DNA of 64,000 nucleotides, from NCBI RefSeq assembly GCF_001693275.1, contig NZ_CP016477.1, forward strand, positions 2,294,001 to 2,358,000. Reading direction: 5' to 3'. This DNA is from Picosynechococcus sp. PCC 7117. Its GTDB lineage: Bacteria; Cyanobacteriota; Cyanobacteriia; Cyanobacteriales; MRBY01. Shown one piece after another: positions 47,509 to 55,348 of this stretch (position 1 is the stretch's first letter; the number at the start of each line of letters is the position of its first letter). The notes below the pieces were generated by a model that was given only the letters and a program-made list of their open reading frames with translations, did not search any database and was not told where the DNA came from. The position numbers were made by a program, and so were the translations under genes.

Positions 47509-47568
47509 GAAGGGGGAGAACAAGAAAGCTTGTCCCCTACTCTTTTCAGGGGAGGGCTAGGGAGGGGG
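47488..47568 (+). repeat. MITE-like palindromic repeat, copy B
   Basis: An 81-base unit with the same layout as copy A: CCCCTCTAGCTCCCCCTTAA, then AAGCTTGTCCCCTACTC, then GGGGAGGGCTAGGGAGGGGG. It contains a longer central stem (CCCCCTTAAGAAGGGGG) absent in copy A. It begins in the last codons of the DUF559 gene. Confidence 0.8.
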
Positions 47569-47653
47569 TCAAGGCGATCATGCTGGCACAAATAAATAGA
47601 AACTATCCTGAACATCAGCTTTTACAGTTACAGATAACATAAAAATAAAAACG

Positions 47654-47893
47654 ATGATTAATCAATATCAAGTCCGTTTATTTCACAATGGACGCAATCA
47701 AACCCTAAACATTCCCCACGCCTTTGAAATGCCGAGTGATGATGTGGTCATTCGCAAAGAAGGCGAGAAATTGATTATTGAACCTTGTAAGAAAAAGTCC
47801 TTATTAGAATTGTTGGCGACCCTGCCAGACATTGATGAAGACTTTCCAGATATTGATCAAGGCTTACCGCCCCTTGATGATATTCAATTTTAG
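47654..47893 (+). CDS. vapB: Antitoxin of the VapB/AbrB-like type
   Basis: A 79-residue protein: N-terminal AbrB/MazE-like swapped hairpin (YQVRLFHNGRNQTLNIPHAFEMPSDDVVIRKEGEKLIIEP) for DNA binding and an acidic C-terminus (LPDIDEDFPDIDQGLPPLDD) likely to bind the toxin. vapC starts 2 bases after its stop. Confidence 0.9.
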   Translation: MINQYQVRLFHNGRNQTLNIPHAFEMPSDDVVIRKEGEKLIIEPCKKKSLLELLATLPDIDEDFPDIDQGLPPLDDIQF

Positions 47894-47895
47894 CA

Positions 47896-48297
47896 ATGAC
47901 CTATCTCTATCTGTTGGATACAAATATCATTTCAGATTTGGTCAAGCATCCATCTGGAAAAATCGCCCAACGCATTGCCGAAGTTGGCGAGGCGAAGATC
48001 TGCACAAATATCGTTGTTGCCGCAGAGTTACGGTTTGGCGCAGAAAAAAGTGGATCACTCCGTTTAAAACAACAAGTCAATCAAATCCTTGAAGTGATGC
48101 CCGTTTTGCCCCTTGAGTCACCCGTTGAATTTTATTACGCCGAGATTCGCACCTATTTAGAAAGGGAAGGAATACCAATTGGTGCAAATGATTTACTGAT
48201 TGCAGCCCATGGGTTGGCTTTGAATTTAACCGTGGTTACCGCAAATCAACGTGAATTTTCGCGTGTGCCAAATTTGGCTGTGGAAAATTGGCTCTGA
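47896..48297 (+). CDS. vapC: PIN-domain ribonuclease toxin VapC
   Basis: A 133-residue PIN-domain toxin. Acidic site residues D8 (YLLDTNIISDLV), E44 (VVAAELRFG) and D99 (IGANDLLIAAH), with the final TANQREFSRVPNL motif, are all present. VapC proteins cleave tRNA or rRNA and are held in check by VapB. Complete and apparently functional; hsdR follows 36 bases later on the same strand. Confidence 0.93.
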   Translation: MTYLYLLDTNIISDLVKHPSGKIAQRIAEVGEAKICTNIVVAAELRFGAEKSGSLRLKQQVNQILEVMPVLPLESPVEFYYAEIRTYLEREGIPIGANDLLIAAHGLALNLTVVTANQREFSRVPNLAVENWL

Positions 48298-48333
48298 GCC
48301 ATCCAAACATAATTTCATCTAAAAAATCAAATC

Positions 48334-49896
48334 ATGACCGACTATAAGGCGATCGCCGAATCCAATAACTTTATAATTCTCGATAAATACAGCAAAAAAT
48401 TAAGAGTTAAGGAAAGCTACCAAAGCGAATACGATTTAGAGAGCGAATTTATTCAGGATCTAATCCAGCAAGGTTATGAATACCTGCCCAACGTCACCAA
48501 TCCCCAAGCAATGCTAGCCAATGTGCGTGAGCAATTGCAAACACTCAATGATGTGCAGTTTACCGATAGTGAATGGCAACGTTTTGTCGAAACCTATTTA
48601 GATAAACTAAGCGACGGTATCACCGATAAAACTCGCAAAATTCATGATGACTATATCCATGATTTTGTCTTTGATAATGGTCGCATTCAAAACATCTACC
48701 TACTTGATAAAAAGAACCTTGCCCGTAATAAAGTCCAAGTCATCAAGCAAATTCAACAAAAAGGAACCCAAGCCAATCGCTACGATGTAACCATTCTGGT
48801 CAACGGTTTACCGCTAGTACAAATAGAACTAAAAAAACGCGGTGTAGCAATTCGTGAAGCCTTTAACCAAGTCCATCGCTACAGCAAAGAAAGCTTTAAT
48901 ACAGAGCATTCCTTATATAAATATTTACAGCTATTTGTGATTTCTAATGGCACTGATACCCGCTACTTTGCCAATACCACCCAGCGGAATAAAAATAGCT
49001 TTGACTTCACCATGAACTGGGCGAAAGTCGATAATAGCCCGATTAAAGATCTAAAAGACTTTACCGCCACCTTTTTTCAAAAAAACACCTTGCTCAATGT
49101 GCTGTTGCAGTACTCGGTGTTTGATGTGAATAACACTCTACTGGTGATGCGCCCCTACCAAATTGCCGCTACCGAGCGTATTTTATGGAAAATCAACAGC
49201 CCCTATGAAGCCAAAAACTGGAGTAAACCCGAAAGCGGTGGCTATATCTGGCACACCACAGGCTCCGGCAAAACCCTAACCAGCTTCAAAGCGGCACGGC
49301 TGGCGACGGAGTTGGAGTTTATCGATAAGGTGTTTTTTGTAGTTGATCGTAAAGACCTCGACTACCAGACCATGAAGGAATACCAACGCTTTTCCCCCGA
49401 TAGCGTCAATGGTTCTGATAGCACTGCGGGGCTGAAGCGAAATTTGGAAAAGGATGACAACAAAATCATCGTCACCACCATCCAGAAACTCAATAACCTG
49501 ATGAAGTCCGAAAGTGACCTAGCTAGCTATAACCAGCAGGTCGTATTTATTTTTGATGAATGCCACCGCAGCCAGTTTGGGGAAGCCCAGAAGAACTTAC
49601 AGAAAAAATTTAGGCGATTTTATCAGTTTGGATTTACTGGCACGCCGATTTTTCCCAAAAACGCTTTGGGCGCAGACACCACCGCCAGCGTATTCGGGCG
49701 TGAATTACATTCCTATGTGATCACCGATGCAATTCGTGATGAGAAAGTACTGAAGTTCAAGGTGGACTACAACGATGTGCGCCCACAATTTAAAGCCATT
49801 GAAACCGAGCAAGACGAGCAAAAACTGAGCGCCGCCGAAAACAAAGAAGCCCTGTTACACCCAGAGCGTATCCGTGAGATTGTTCAATACATCTGA
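48334..49896 (+). CDS. hsdR: HsdR type I restriction subunit, N-terminal half (frameshifted)
   Basis: First 520 residues of the restriction/translocase subunit. PD-(D/E)xK nuclease core in [21 protein letters not shown], helicase motif [19 protein letters not shown], motif [15 protein letters not shown] and motif [12 protein letters not shown] are intact. Translation stops at a TGA at 49894 in the middle of the helicase domain. The other half continues in another frame at once, so this is one gene broken by an apparent one-base deletion (see the finding). Confidence 0.9.
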   Translation: MTDYKAIAESNNFIILDKYSKKLRVKESYQSEYDLESEFIQDLIQQGYEYLPNVTNPQAMLANVREQLQTLNDVQFTDSEWQRFVETYLDKLSDGITDKTRKIHDDYIHDFVFDNGRIQNIYLLDKKNLARNKVQVIKQIQQKGTQANRYDVTILVNGLPLVQIELKKRGVAIREAFNQVHRYSKESFNTEHSLYKYLQLFVISNGTDTRYFANTTQRNKNSFDFTMNWAKVDNSPIKDLKDFTATFFQKNTLLNVLLQYSVFDVNNTLLVMRPYQIAATERILWKINSPYEAKNWSKPESGGYIWHTTGSGKTLTSFKAARLATELEFIDKVFFVVDRKDLDYQTMKEYQRFSPDSVNGSDSTAGLKRNLEKDDNKIIVTTIQKLNNLMKSESDLASYNQQVVFIFDECHRSQFGEAQKNLQKKFRRFYQFGFTGTPIFPKNALGADTTASVFGRELHSYVITDAIRDEKVLKFKVDYNDVRPQFKAIETEQDEQKLSAAENKEALLHPERIREIVQYI

Positions 49897-49922
49897 AGAA
49901 CTTCCGCCAAAAAAACCACCGC

Positions 49923-51431
49923 TTGCAAGCTGGCAGCAAAGGCTTTAACGCGATGTTTGCGGTGAGCAGTGTGGACGCGGCCAAGCTGTATTACGAAACC
50001 TTTAAGCAGTTGCAAAAAGACCGCGATAAACCCCTAAAAATCGCTACTATTTTTTCCTTTGCCGCTAATGAAGAACAGGCAACCGTGGGCGAAATTTTGG
50101 ATGAAAGCTTTAATGTCTCCGCCATGAACAGCAGCGCTAAAGAATTTTTAAGTGCTGCTATTAATGACTATAACGCCCTGTTTAAAACCAATTTCAGCGT
50201 TGATAGCAACGGTTTCCAAAACTACTACCGCGATCTGGCCAAGCAAGTCAAAGCCCAAGAAATCGACCTGCTAATTGTGGTGGGGATGTTCCTGACGGGG
50301 TTTGATGCGCCTACCCTTAACACTTTATTTGTGGACAAAAACCTGCGCTATCACGGTTTGCTGCAAGCCTATTCCCGCACTAACCGGATTTATGATGCTA
50401 CTAAGACCTTTGGCAATATCGTCACCTTCCGCGATTTAGAACAAGCCACCATTGATGCTATTACCCTGTTTGGCGATAAAAATACCAAAAACATGGTGCT
50501 GGAAAAAAGCTATCAGGAATACATGGAAGGCTTTACCGATTTAGTGACGGGTGAAGCACGGCGTGGCTTTGGGTCGGTAGTGGCAGAATTAGAGCAACGT
50601 TTCCCCAACCCTGACGAAATTGTTTTAGAAAAAGACAAAAAAGACTTTGCTAAGTTGTTTGGCGAATACTTGCGCGTTGAAAATGTACTGCAAAACTACG
50701 ATGAATTTGCCAGCCTAAAAGCCTTACAACAGGTCGATATAAATGACCCGGCGGCGGTTGAAGCCTTTAAAGCAGAACACTATTTGAGTGATGAAGACTT
50801 AGTGACCCTGCAAGCTATCAAGGTTCCTGGCGATCGCACCATTCAAGATTATCGCTCCACTTACAACGATATCCGCGACTGGTTACGCCGCGAAAAAGCT
50901 GCTGAAGCCCAACAGAAATCCACTATCGATTGGAATGATGTAGTTTTTGAGGTGGATTTACTGAAATCCCAAGAAATTAACCTGGATTACATCCTGGAGC
51001 TGGTCTTCGACCACAACAAGAAAACCAAGAGCAAAGCTGACCTCGTTGACGAAGTACGCCGAGTTATTCGCGCTAGCCTTGGTAACCGTGCCAAGGAGAG
51101 TCTATTGGTCGATTTTATTAATCAAACTGATCTTGACCAAATTGATGATAAAGCTAGCGTGGTCGAAGCTTTCTATGCTTTTGCCCAAGCTGAGCAGCAA
51201 CAGGAGGCGGCAAAGCTGATTACCGCCGAGAGCCTAAATGTGGAAGCAGCTAGGCGTTACATCACCACCTCTTTAAGGCGGGAGTTTGCTAGCGCACATG
51301 GCACTGAGCTCAACGCCATTCTGCCCAAGATGAGTCCACTGAATCCACAGTATCTGAGCAAAAAGCAAAGCGTGTTCCAGAAAATCGCTGATTTTGTTGA
51401 GAAGTTCAAAGGTGTGGGGGGACAGGTTTAG
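49923..51431 (+). CDS. hsdR: HsdR type I restriction subunit, C-terminal half (frameshifted)
   Basis: About 502 residues: second helicase half ([63 protein letters not shown]) and C-terminal HsdM-contact domain. The frame is open upstream to 49893, reading [14 protein letters not shown] just after the N-terminal half's stop. There is a TTG at 49923 and an ATG at 49953, but neither is likely to be a true start. It ends one base from the stop of the convergent Rieske gene. Confidence 0.88.
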   Translation: MQAGSKGFNAMFAVSSVDAAKLYYETFKQLQKDRDKPLKIATIFSFAANEEQATVGEILDESFNVSAMNSSAKEFLSAAINDYNALFKTNFSVDSNGFQNYYRDLAKQVKAQEIDLLIVVGMFLTGFDAPTLNTLFVDKNLRYHGLLQAYSRTNRIYDATKTFGNIVTFRDLEQATIDAITLFGDKNTKNMVLEKSYQEYMEGFTDLVTGEARRGFGSVVAELEQRFPNPDEIVLEKDKKDFAKLFGEYLRVENVLQNYDEFASLKALQQVDINDPAAVEAFKAEHYLSDEDLVTLQAIKVPGDRTIQDYRSTYNDIRDWLRREKAAEAQQKSTIDWNDVVFEVDLLKSQEINLDYILELVFDHNKKTKSKADLVDEVRRVIRASLGNRAKESLLVDFINQTDLDQIDDKASVVEAFYAFAQAEQQQEAAKLITAESLNVEAARRYITTSLRREFASAHGTELNAILPKMSPLNPQYLSKKQSVFQKIADFVEKFKGVGGQV

Positions 51432-51432
51432 G

Positions 51433-52536
51433 CTAATTTTTGACTCCATCTTGGGCGATCGCCTGTTGTTTAATCAAGCGTTGCACCGCCATCAATGCTC
51501 GGTTCAGTTCTACATTTTGGCGTTGGGGATTTTCCAGATAAGCCCTTTGCTCCTGCTCGATCATCAACACATCCTGTTCCACAAGGCCATCGAGTAACCC
51601 CTTTGCCGCATTGAAACAGAGATCCTTTACCCAACGGCGAAACGGCACAGGTAGCTTATGGAGTCGCCAAAAGGCATTGAGGGAAGTGAAATGCAATAGA
51701 TAAGCACGGGTGCGGCTGCTGTGGGTCGGACAAAACAAGCACATAATCTTAAAATCATTCCCCAAGGTCGCGCTCCAGTTGGGATAAACATAGCTCACAT
51801 CCAACGGTTCCGGGTGGAGCTTGCGCAGGGCCGGAAAAAACAATTGGGAGATCGACCAAATCTTATCAATTTTGTAATAGCTCTGGGCTTCGTAGTGGGC
51901 ATCTACCCGCTGCTCAGTCACCTGGATATCCTCTAACTTTGCCGAGGCCCACGCTTGATAATTGTCGTGGAGGTGACCGTGGTACATATCCATCAAGTTT
52001 TCAATGAGATAGGAAAAATGTCCCTCACAGTCAATGGTCGTCACGCTGACAATGTAATTTAAATGCTCCCATTCTGGAATCGGCAACGGTTGAATAGCTT
52101 CGTCGGTTAAACGTTCGGGATCCCCCGGAAAGACCCAAATAAAACCATCCTGTTCCCGCACGGGGAGGGTGCGAATCTTACAAGCGGGCCGCTTTTGATT
52201 TTCCGCGAGATAGGGCACATGGGCACAGGTTCCAGACGCATCAAACTGCCAACCGTGGTAGGCACATTCCAAGTTATCCCCAACCACTTGACCAGAACTG
52301 AGTTTCACTTGGCGGTGGGGACAGCGGTCTTCGAGGGCTTGGACTTGACCAGCTTGATCCCGGTAGAGCACAAAATCTTCATTCCAGAGGGTAAACCCCA
52401 AGGGCTGATCTGTTAACTCGGCGCTGCGGGCGGCCACATACCAATGGTTTTTGTTGATGCCACAGGCGCGCACATCAAGCTTTTGGGGGGTCACAGAACT
52501 CGAACTAACAACGGCTTGGGGGTGGCGATTGTGCAT
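51433..52536 (-). CDS. Rieske [2Fe-2S] oxygenase (ring-hydroxylating type)
   Basis: A 367-residue protein. The Rieske cluster residues are CPHRQVK...ECAYHGWQF (C-x-H...C-x2-H, about residues 72-98). The mononuclear iron motif is in ENLMDMYHGHLHDNY (D-x2-H-x3-H type). This combination is found in chlorophyllide a oxygenase/pheophorbide a oxygenase-like and related enzymes. The C-terminal third is soluble and helical, without an obvious membrane anchor. The substrate is unknown. Start MHNRHPQAVV is the first ATG. Confidence 0.85.
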   Translation of the reverse strand: MHNRHPQAVVSSSSVTPQKLDVRACGINKNHWYVAARSAELTDQPLGFTLWNEDFVLYRDQAGQVQALEDRCPHRQVKLSSGQVVGDNLECAYHGWQFDASGTCAHVPYLAENQKRPACKIRTLPVREQDGFIWVFPGDPERLTDEAIQPLPIPEWEHLNYIVSVTTIDCEGHFSYLIENLMDMYHGHLHDNYQAWASAKLEDIQVTEQRVDAHYEAQSYYKIDKIWSISQLFFPALRKLHPEPLDVSYVYPNWSATLGNDFKIMCLFCPTHSSRTRAYLLHFTSLNAFWRLHKLPVPFRRWVKDLCFNAAKGLLDGLVEQDVLMIEQEQRAYLENPQRQNVELNRALMAVQRLIKQQAIAQDGVKN

Positions 52537-53045
52537 GGGGAAGAGGCGTACCAGAGGATATTTTAATTCTCAAATTTAAACAAAAATCCTGACAAAATTC
52601 ATCTTTCCTCACAAATTTGCAATTCTTATTTTTCCCGCAAAAATTCCCCCAATGATTCCCCATGGTTTCCCCAATCTATTTCATTTTTTCCACAACTTTC
52701 CCCAGGTTTTCCACAGCTCAAAACGATTTTCTTGGGGCTTGGCATTGGTCTGGGGAATTCTCTTTTTGAACCTAAGATCCACACTGCAAGGGCGCACAAA
52801 TGTAAAGAACCGTAAACAAAATGCGCCTGAAACCCTTGATTTTTCGTAGATGACCAAAAGGCGATCGCCTTGGCGTAACATTTTGCAATATTGACAAACC
52901 CACCCCTCCATAGACAACAATAGGGCGACGACAGACGAAACTGAACAAAACGCCAAGACCCTTTTTTAGCAGTTCCGAAATCCGTTCCTTCGTCCCTCGC
53001 TAGTTTGATTTTTCAGTCCCGCAGATTCCGACAGAGCTAAAGTTA
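52537..53045. other. Non-coding region with two DnaA-box-like sites
   Basis: About 510 bases, AT-rich. TTTTCCACA occurs twice, at 52686-52694 and 52707-52715, 21 bases apart (start to start) in the same orientation. TTTTCCACA is the DnaA-box form used in cyanobacteria. Several TTTCCCCA/TTCCCC-like steps precede and separate them at roughly 11-base intervals (from 52643 onward). The divergent Rieske gene and the DUF2811/pth genes flank it. Whether it is an origin, a DnaA-regulated promoter or a titration site is not known. Confidence 0.5.
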
Positions 53046-53279
53046 ATGATGAACCCCACCGTGAGCATTTTGGCCGAAATTCCCGAAGCCCTACATCAAT
53101 CCCTAACCGACTACCTAGAAACCCATCCCAATTGGGATCAAGACCGGGTTTTTGCGGCGGCATTGTCCCAGTTTCTGCTCCAAACCGGGGAAGGACAAAC
53201 CCCACGGGAAGCAGAGAATTACCGTACCTGCGCCAGAGTATACTTAGAAACGCTCTTTGAGCAGTCGAAGTCCTACTAA
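53046..53279 (+). CDS. DUF2811 family protein
   Basis: A 77-residue soluble protein (VSILAEIPEALHQSLTDYLETHPNWDQDRVFAAALSQFLLQTG). Pattern matches DUF2811, a small cyanobacterial family of unknown function. Start is ATG at 53046 or the next ATG. pth follows 15 bases later, so they are probably co-transcribed. Confidence 0.78.
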   Translation: MMNPTVSILAEIPEALHQSLTDYLETHPNWDQDRVFAAALSQFLLQTGEGQTPREAENYRTCARVYLETLFEQSKSY

Positions 53280-53294
53280 GTATTTTGTGAGGTT

Positions 53295-53915
53295 ATGGGT
53301 CAAGACAAACCACTCGTCATTCCCCAGTTGATTGTGGGACTGGGAAATCCAGAACCAAAGTACGATCACACACGCCATAACATTGGTTTTGAATTTGTCG
53401 ATCGCCTCGCCGCAGATTGGGGTGCGACCCTCCAGGACAATCGAAAATTTCAAGGGGTTTGGGCAGAGGTGCGCCGCAACGGCCAGAAACTCGGTTTGCT
53501 CAAACCCACCACCTACATGAACCGTTCTGGGCAGTCTCTACGGGCTGTAATTGATTGGTACAAAATTCCCCCGGAATCGATGCTGGTGGTCTATGACGAT
53601 ATGGATCTCCCCCTAGGGCGACTGCGGTTGCGCCTGCAAGGATCAGCAGGGGGCCACAACGGGATCAAATCCATTATTTCCCACCTCGGCACCCAGAAAT
53701 TTCCCCGCTTACGTATTGGCATCGGCAAAACCCAACTCAAAGGAGACCGACCGACTATTTCCCACGTGCTTGGGAAGTTTGCACCAGCAGAAAAGCCTGT
53801 TTTAAATGATGTCCTAGGGCTTGCGGAAGAAGCATTGGCCCTGAGTCTCCGGGAAGGGGTGGAGAAGGCCATGAGCCTCTATAATGCCCGCAGTGTTGAA
53901 TCGAGTCAGTCATAA
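53295..53915 (+). CDS. pth: Peptidyl-tRNA hydrolase
   Basis: A 206-residue enzyme that frees tRNA from dropped-off peptidyl-tRNA. Seen: LIVGLGNPEPKYDHTRHNIGFEFVD (catalytic His), KPTTYMNRSGQSLRAV, VVYDDMDLPLGRLRLRLQGSAGGHNGIKSII and RLRIGIGKTQ. Complete. The next gene begins inside its last codons (32-base overlap). Confidence 0.97.
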   Translation: MGQDKPLVIPQLIVGLGNPEPKYDHTRHNIGFEFVDRLAADWGATLQDNRKFQGVWAEVRRNGQKLGLLKPTTYMNRSGQSLRAVIDWYKIPPESMLVVYDDMDLPLGRLRLRLQGSAGGHNGIKSIISHLGTQKFPRLRIGIGKTQLKGDRPTISHVLGKFAPAEKPVLNDVLGLAEEALALSLREGVEKAMSLYNARSVESSQS

Positions 53916-54879
53916 GGGTATTGCAAGAATTTTGAAAGAAAAGTTATCGCGGCTCAAGCCCTATTTGCGTTGGTTTATTGTTGGCCTGACGCTCTTTTTT
54001 TTGTTGGCAACCCTCCGGAACCATTGGCAAGAGATAGCCCAAATTCGTCTGGATCGCCGGGGGTGGCTCTTGGTGGGGGCAAGTGTCTTAGTAACGACAG
54101 CATCCCATGTGTGGTCGGCGTTGGTGTGGGGAAGGATTCTCGCTATCTTTCGGGTACCCCTTGGTTATGGGGAGGCGATCGCCTTATATCTGCGGACGAA
54201 TATGGCGAAGTATTTGCCGGGGAATATTTGGCATTTCTACGGGCGAATGACCCGCATTGTGGCGGTGGGTAGCCCCTGGGGCGTAGCGAGTTTAGCGGTG
54301 CTATTGGAACCCCTTCTATTGGCAGCGGCGGCGGCGGTCGCCATGGTCTTAGGGTTGGGGCTTAGCCTCGCGCAACTGGAGCAATTGCCGCTTTTAAAAC
54401 TATTGGTGCCCCTGGGCTTGATTGGTGTCCTCGGTGGCATTCATCCATACTTTTTCAATCCTGTCATCCAAAAAGTTTCCCAAGGGAAAACCCAGGATCA
54501 TGACCCGGTACAGTTGAACATTTATCCCTGGCAACCCCTGCTGGGAGAACTGGTTTTCATTGGCTTACGGGGGACAGGATTTCTCTTAACTTGGTGGGCG
54601 ATCGCCCCCCTGAGTGCTTTCCAGATTCCCCAACTGCTGGGGGTCTTTAGTGGGGCGTGGTTGGCCGGATTTATTATTCCTGGGGCACCGGGGGGATTGG
54701 GGGTATTTGAAGTGGTCGCCCTGGCCCTTTTAGAAACAGTGGGAAATACAAATGTCGGTGTTGGCAGCCTGTTAACCATCGTGGCCTTGATGCGGGGGGT
54801 TAGTATTCTGGCAGAAATTTTGCCCCTGGGGATTTGGGGTTGGCGATCACCCGTCCAAAAGTTGCCCCCAAAGCTTTGA
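53884..54879 (+). CDS. Flippase-like membrane protein (UPF0104/YbhN, lysylphosphatidylglycerol synthase TM family)
   Basis: A 331-residue integral membrane protein with about eight hydrophobic segments. AIALYLRTNMAKYLPGNIWHFYGRM and GFIIPGAPGGLGVFEVVALALL are signatures of the UPF0104/LPG-synthase-TM family, presumed to move lipid-linked molecules. No synthase domain is attached. The ATG at 53884 overlaps pth; a GTG at 53893 or TTG at 53896 is possible instead. Confidence 0.8.
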   Translation: MPAVLNRVSHKGIARILKEKLSRLKPYLRWFIVGLTLFFLLATLRNHWQEIAQIRLDRRGWLLVGASVLVTTASHVWSALVWGRILAIFRVPLGYGEAIALYLRTNMAKYLPGNIWHFYGRMTRIVAVGSPWGVASLAVLLEPLLLAAAAAVAMVLGLGLSLAQLEQLPLLKLLVPLGLIGVLGGIHPYFFNPVIQKVSQGKTQDHDPVQLNIYPWQPLLGELVFIGLRGTGFLLTWWAIAPLSAFQIPQLLGVFSGAWLAGFIIPGAPGGLGVFEVVALALLETVGNTNVGVGSLLTIVALMRGVSILAEILPLGIWGWRSPVQKLPPKL

Positions 54880-54921
54880 TATAGTGAGACCTCAAAGTCT
54901 GCGCAATACTTTTTGATTGTT

Positions 54922-55170
54922 ATGGAACCTTTACCCTTGCCTTCCCACATCCACTACGAAACGATCCTGCAAATTTTGGAGCGCAAAGCCCAACGGGTCG
55001 CTGCCAAAGATCCCATGACCCAGACCCAAATTCAACAATTGATCCTCACCCTGCGCAAGGCTTTTTCTCAACAAAAGCAACTAGAGCGCAGTTGTGACCA
55101 GCTCCGTATCCCCTACGAGTACCATTGGTCCCTCAGCAATCAAACGCCAGACCACAGCCCAGAAGCATAG
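54922..55170 (+). CDS. DUF5340-like conserved protein
   Basis: An 82-residue soluble helical protein (MEPLPLPSHIHYETILQILERKAQRVAAKDPMT...). I recall this as a DUF5340-type cyanobacterial family, but less certainly. Start ATG at 54922 follows a TTG at 54913 in frame. It lies between the flippase-like gene and the RNA helicase on the same strand. Confidence 0.6.
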   Translation: MEPLPLPSHIHYETILQILERKAQRVAAKDPMTQTQIQQLILTLRKAFSQQKQLERSCDQLRIPYEYHWSLSNQTPDHSPEA

Positions 55171-55348
55171 AATCTCAACGCTCCACCGTTTTTTGGGCAA
55201 GCTGGGTTGGCATTTTCCCGCTGGGCCTGGAGGACTCCCCTTTATAATGGATTTTGAACAAAAAATTCATAGCATAAACAGTTTTTTGATTTCGGTAGAC
55301 CGAATTCGTTAGGCCAAAGTACCGGATCAGGAGCAAAGGTGGGTTAGG

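Noticed and set aside
49880-49930. Programmed -1 ribosomal frameshift in hsdR
   Set aside because: No slippery heptamer of the X-XXY-YYZ type precedes the stop (TAC-ATC-TGA); a point deletion or sequencing error explains the data better.
52652-52849. A 65-codon frame over the DnaA-box region
   Set aside because: It translates to a low-complexity Phe/His-rich sequence created by the TTTTCC/TTCCCC steps, with no ribosome-binding site and no resemblance to a protein.
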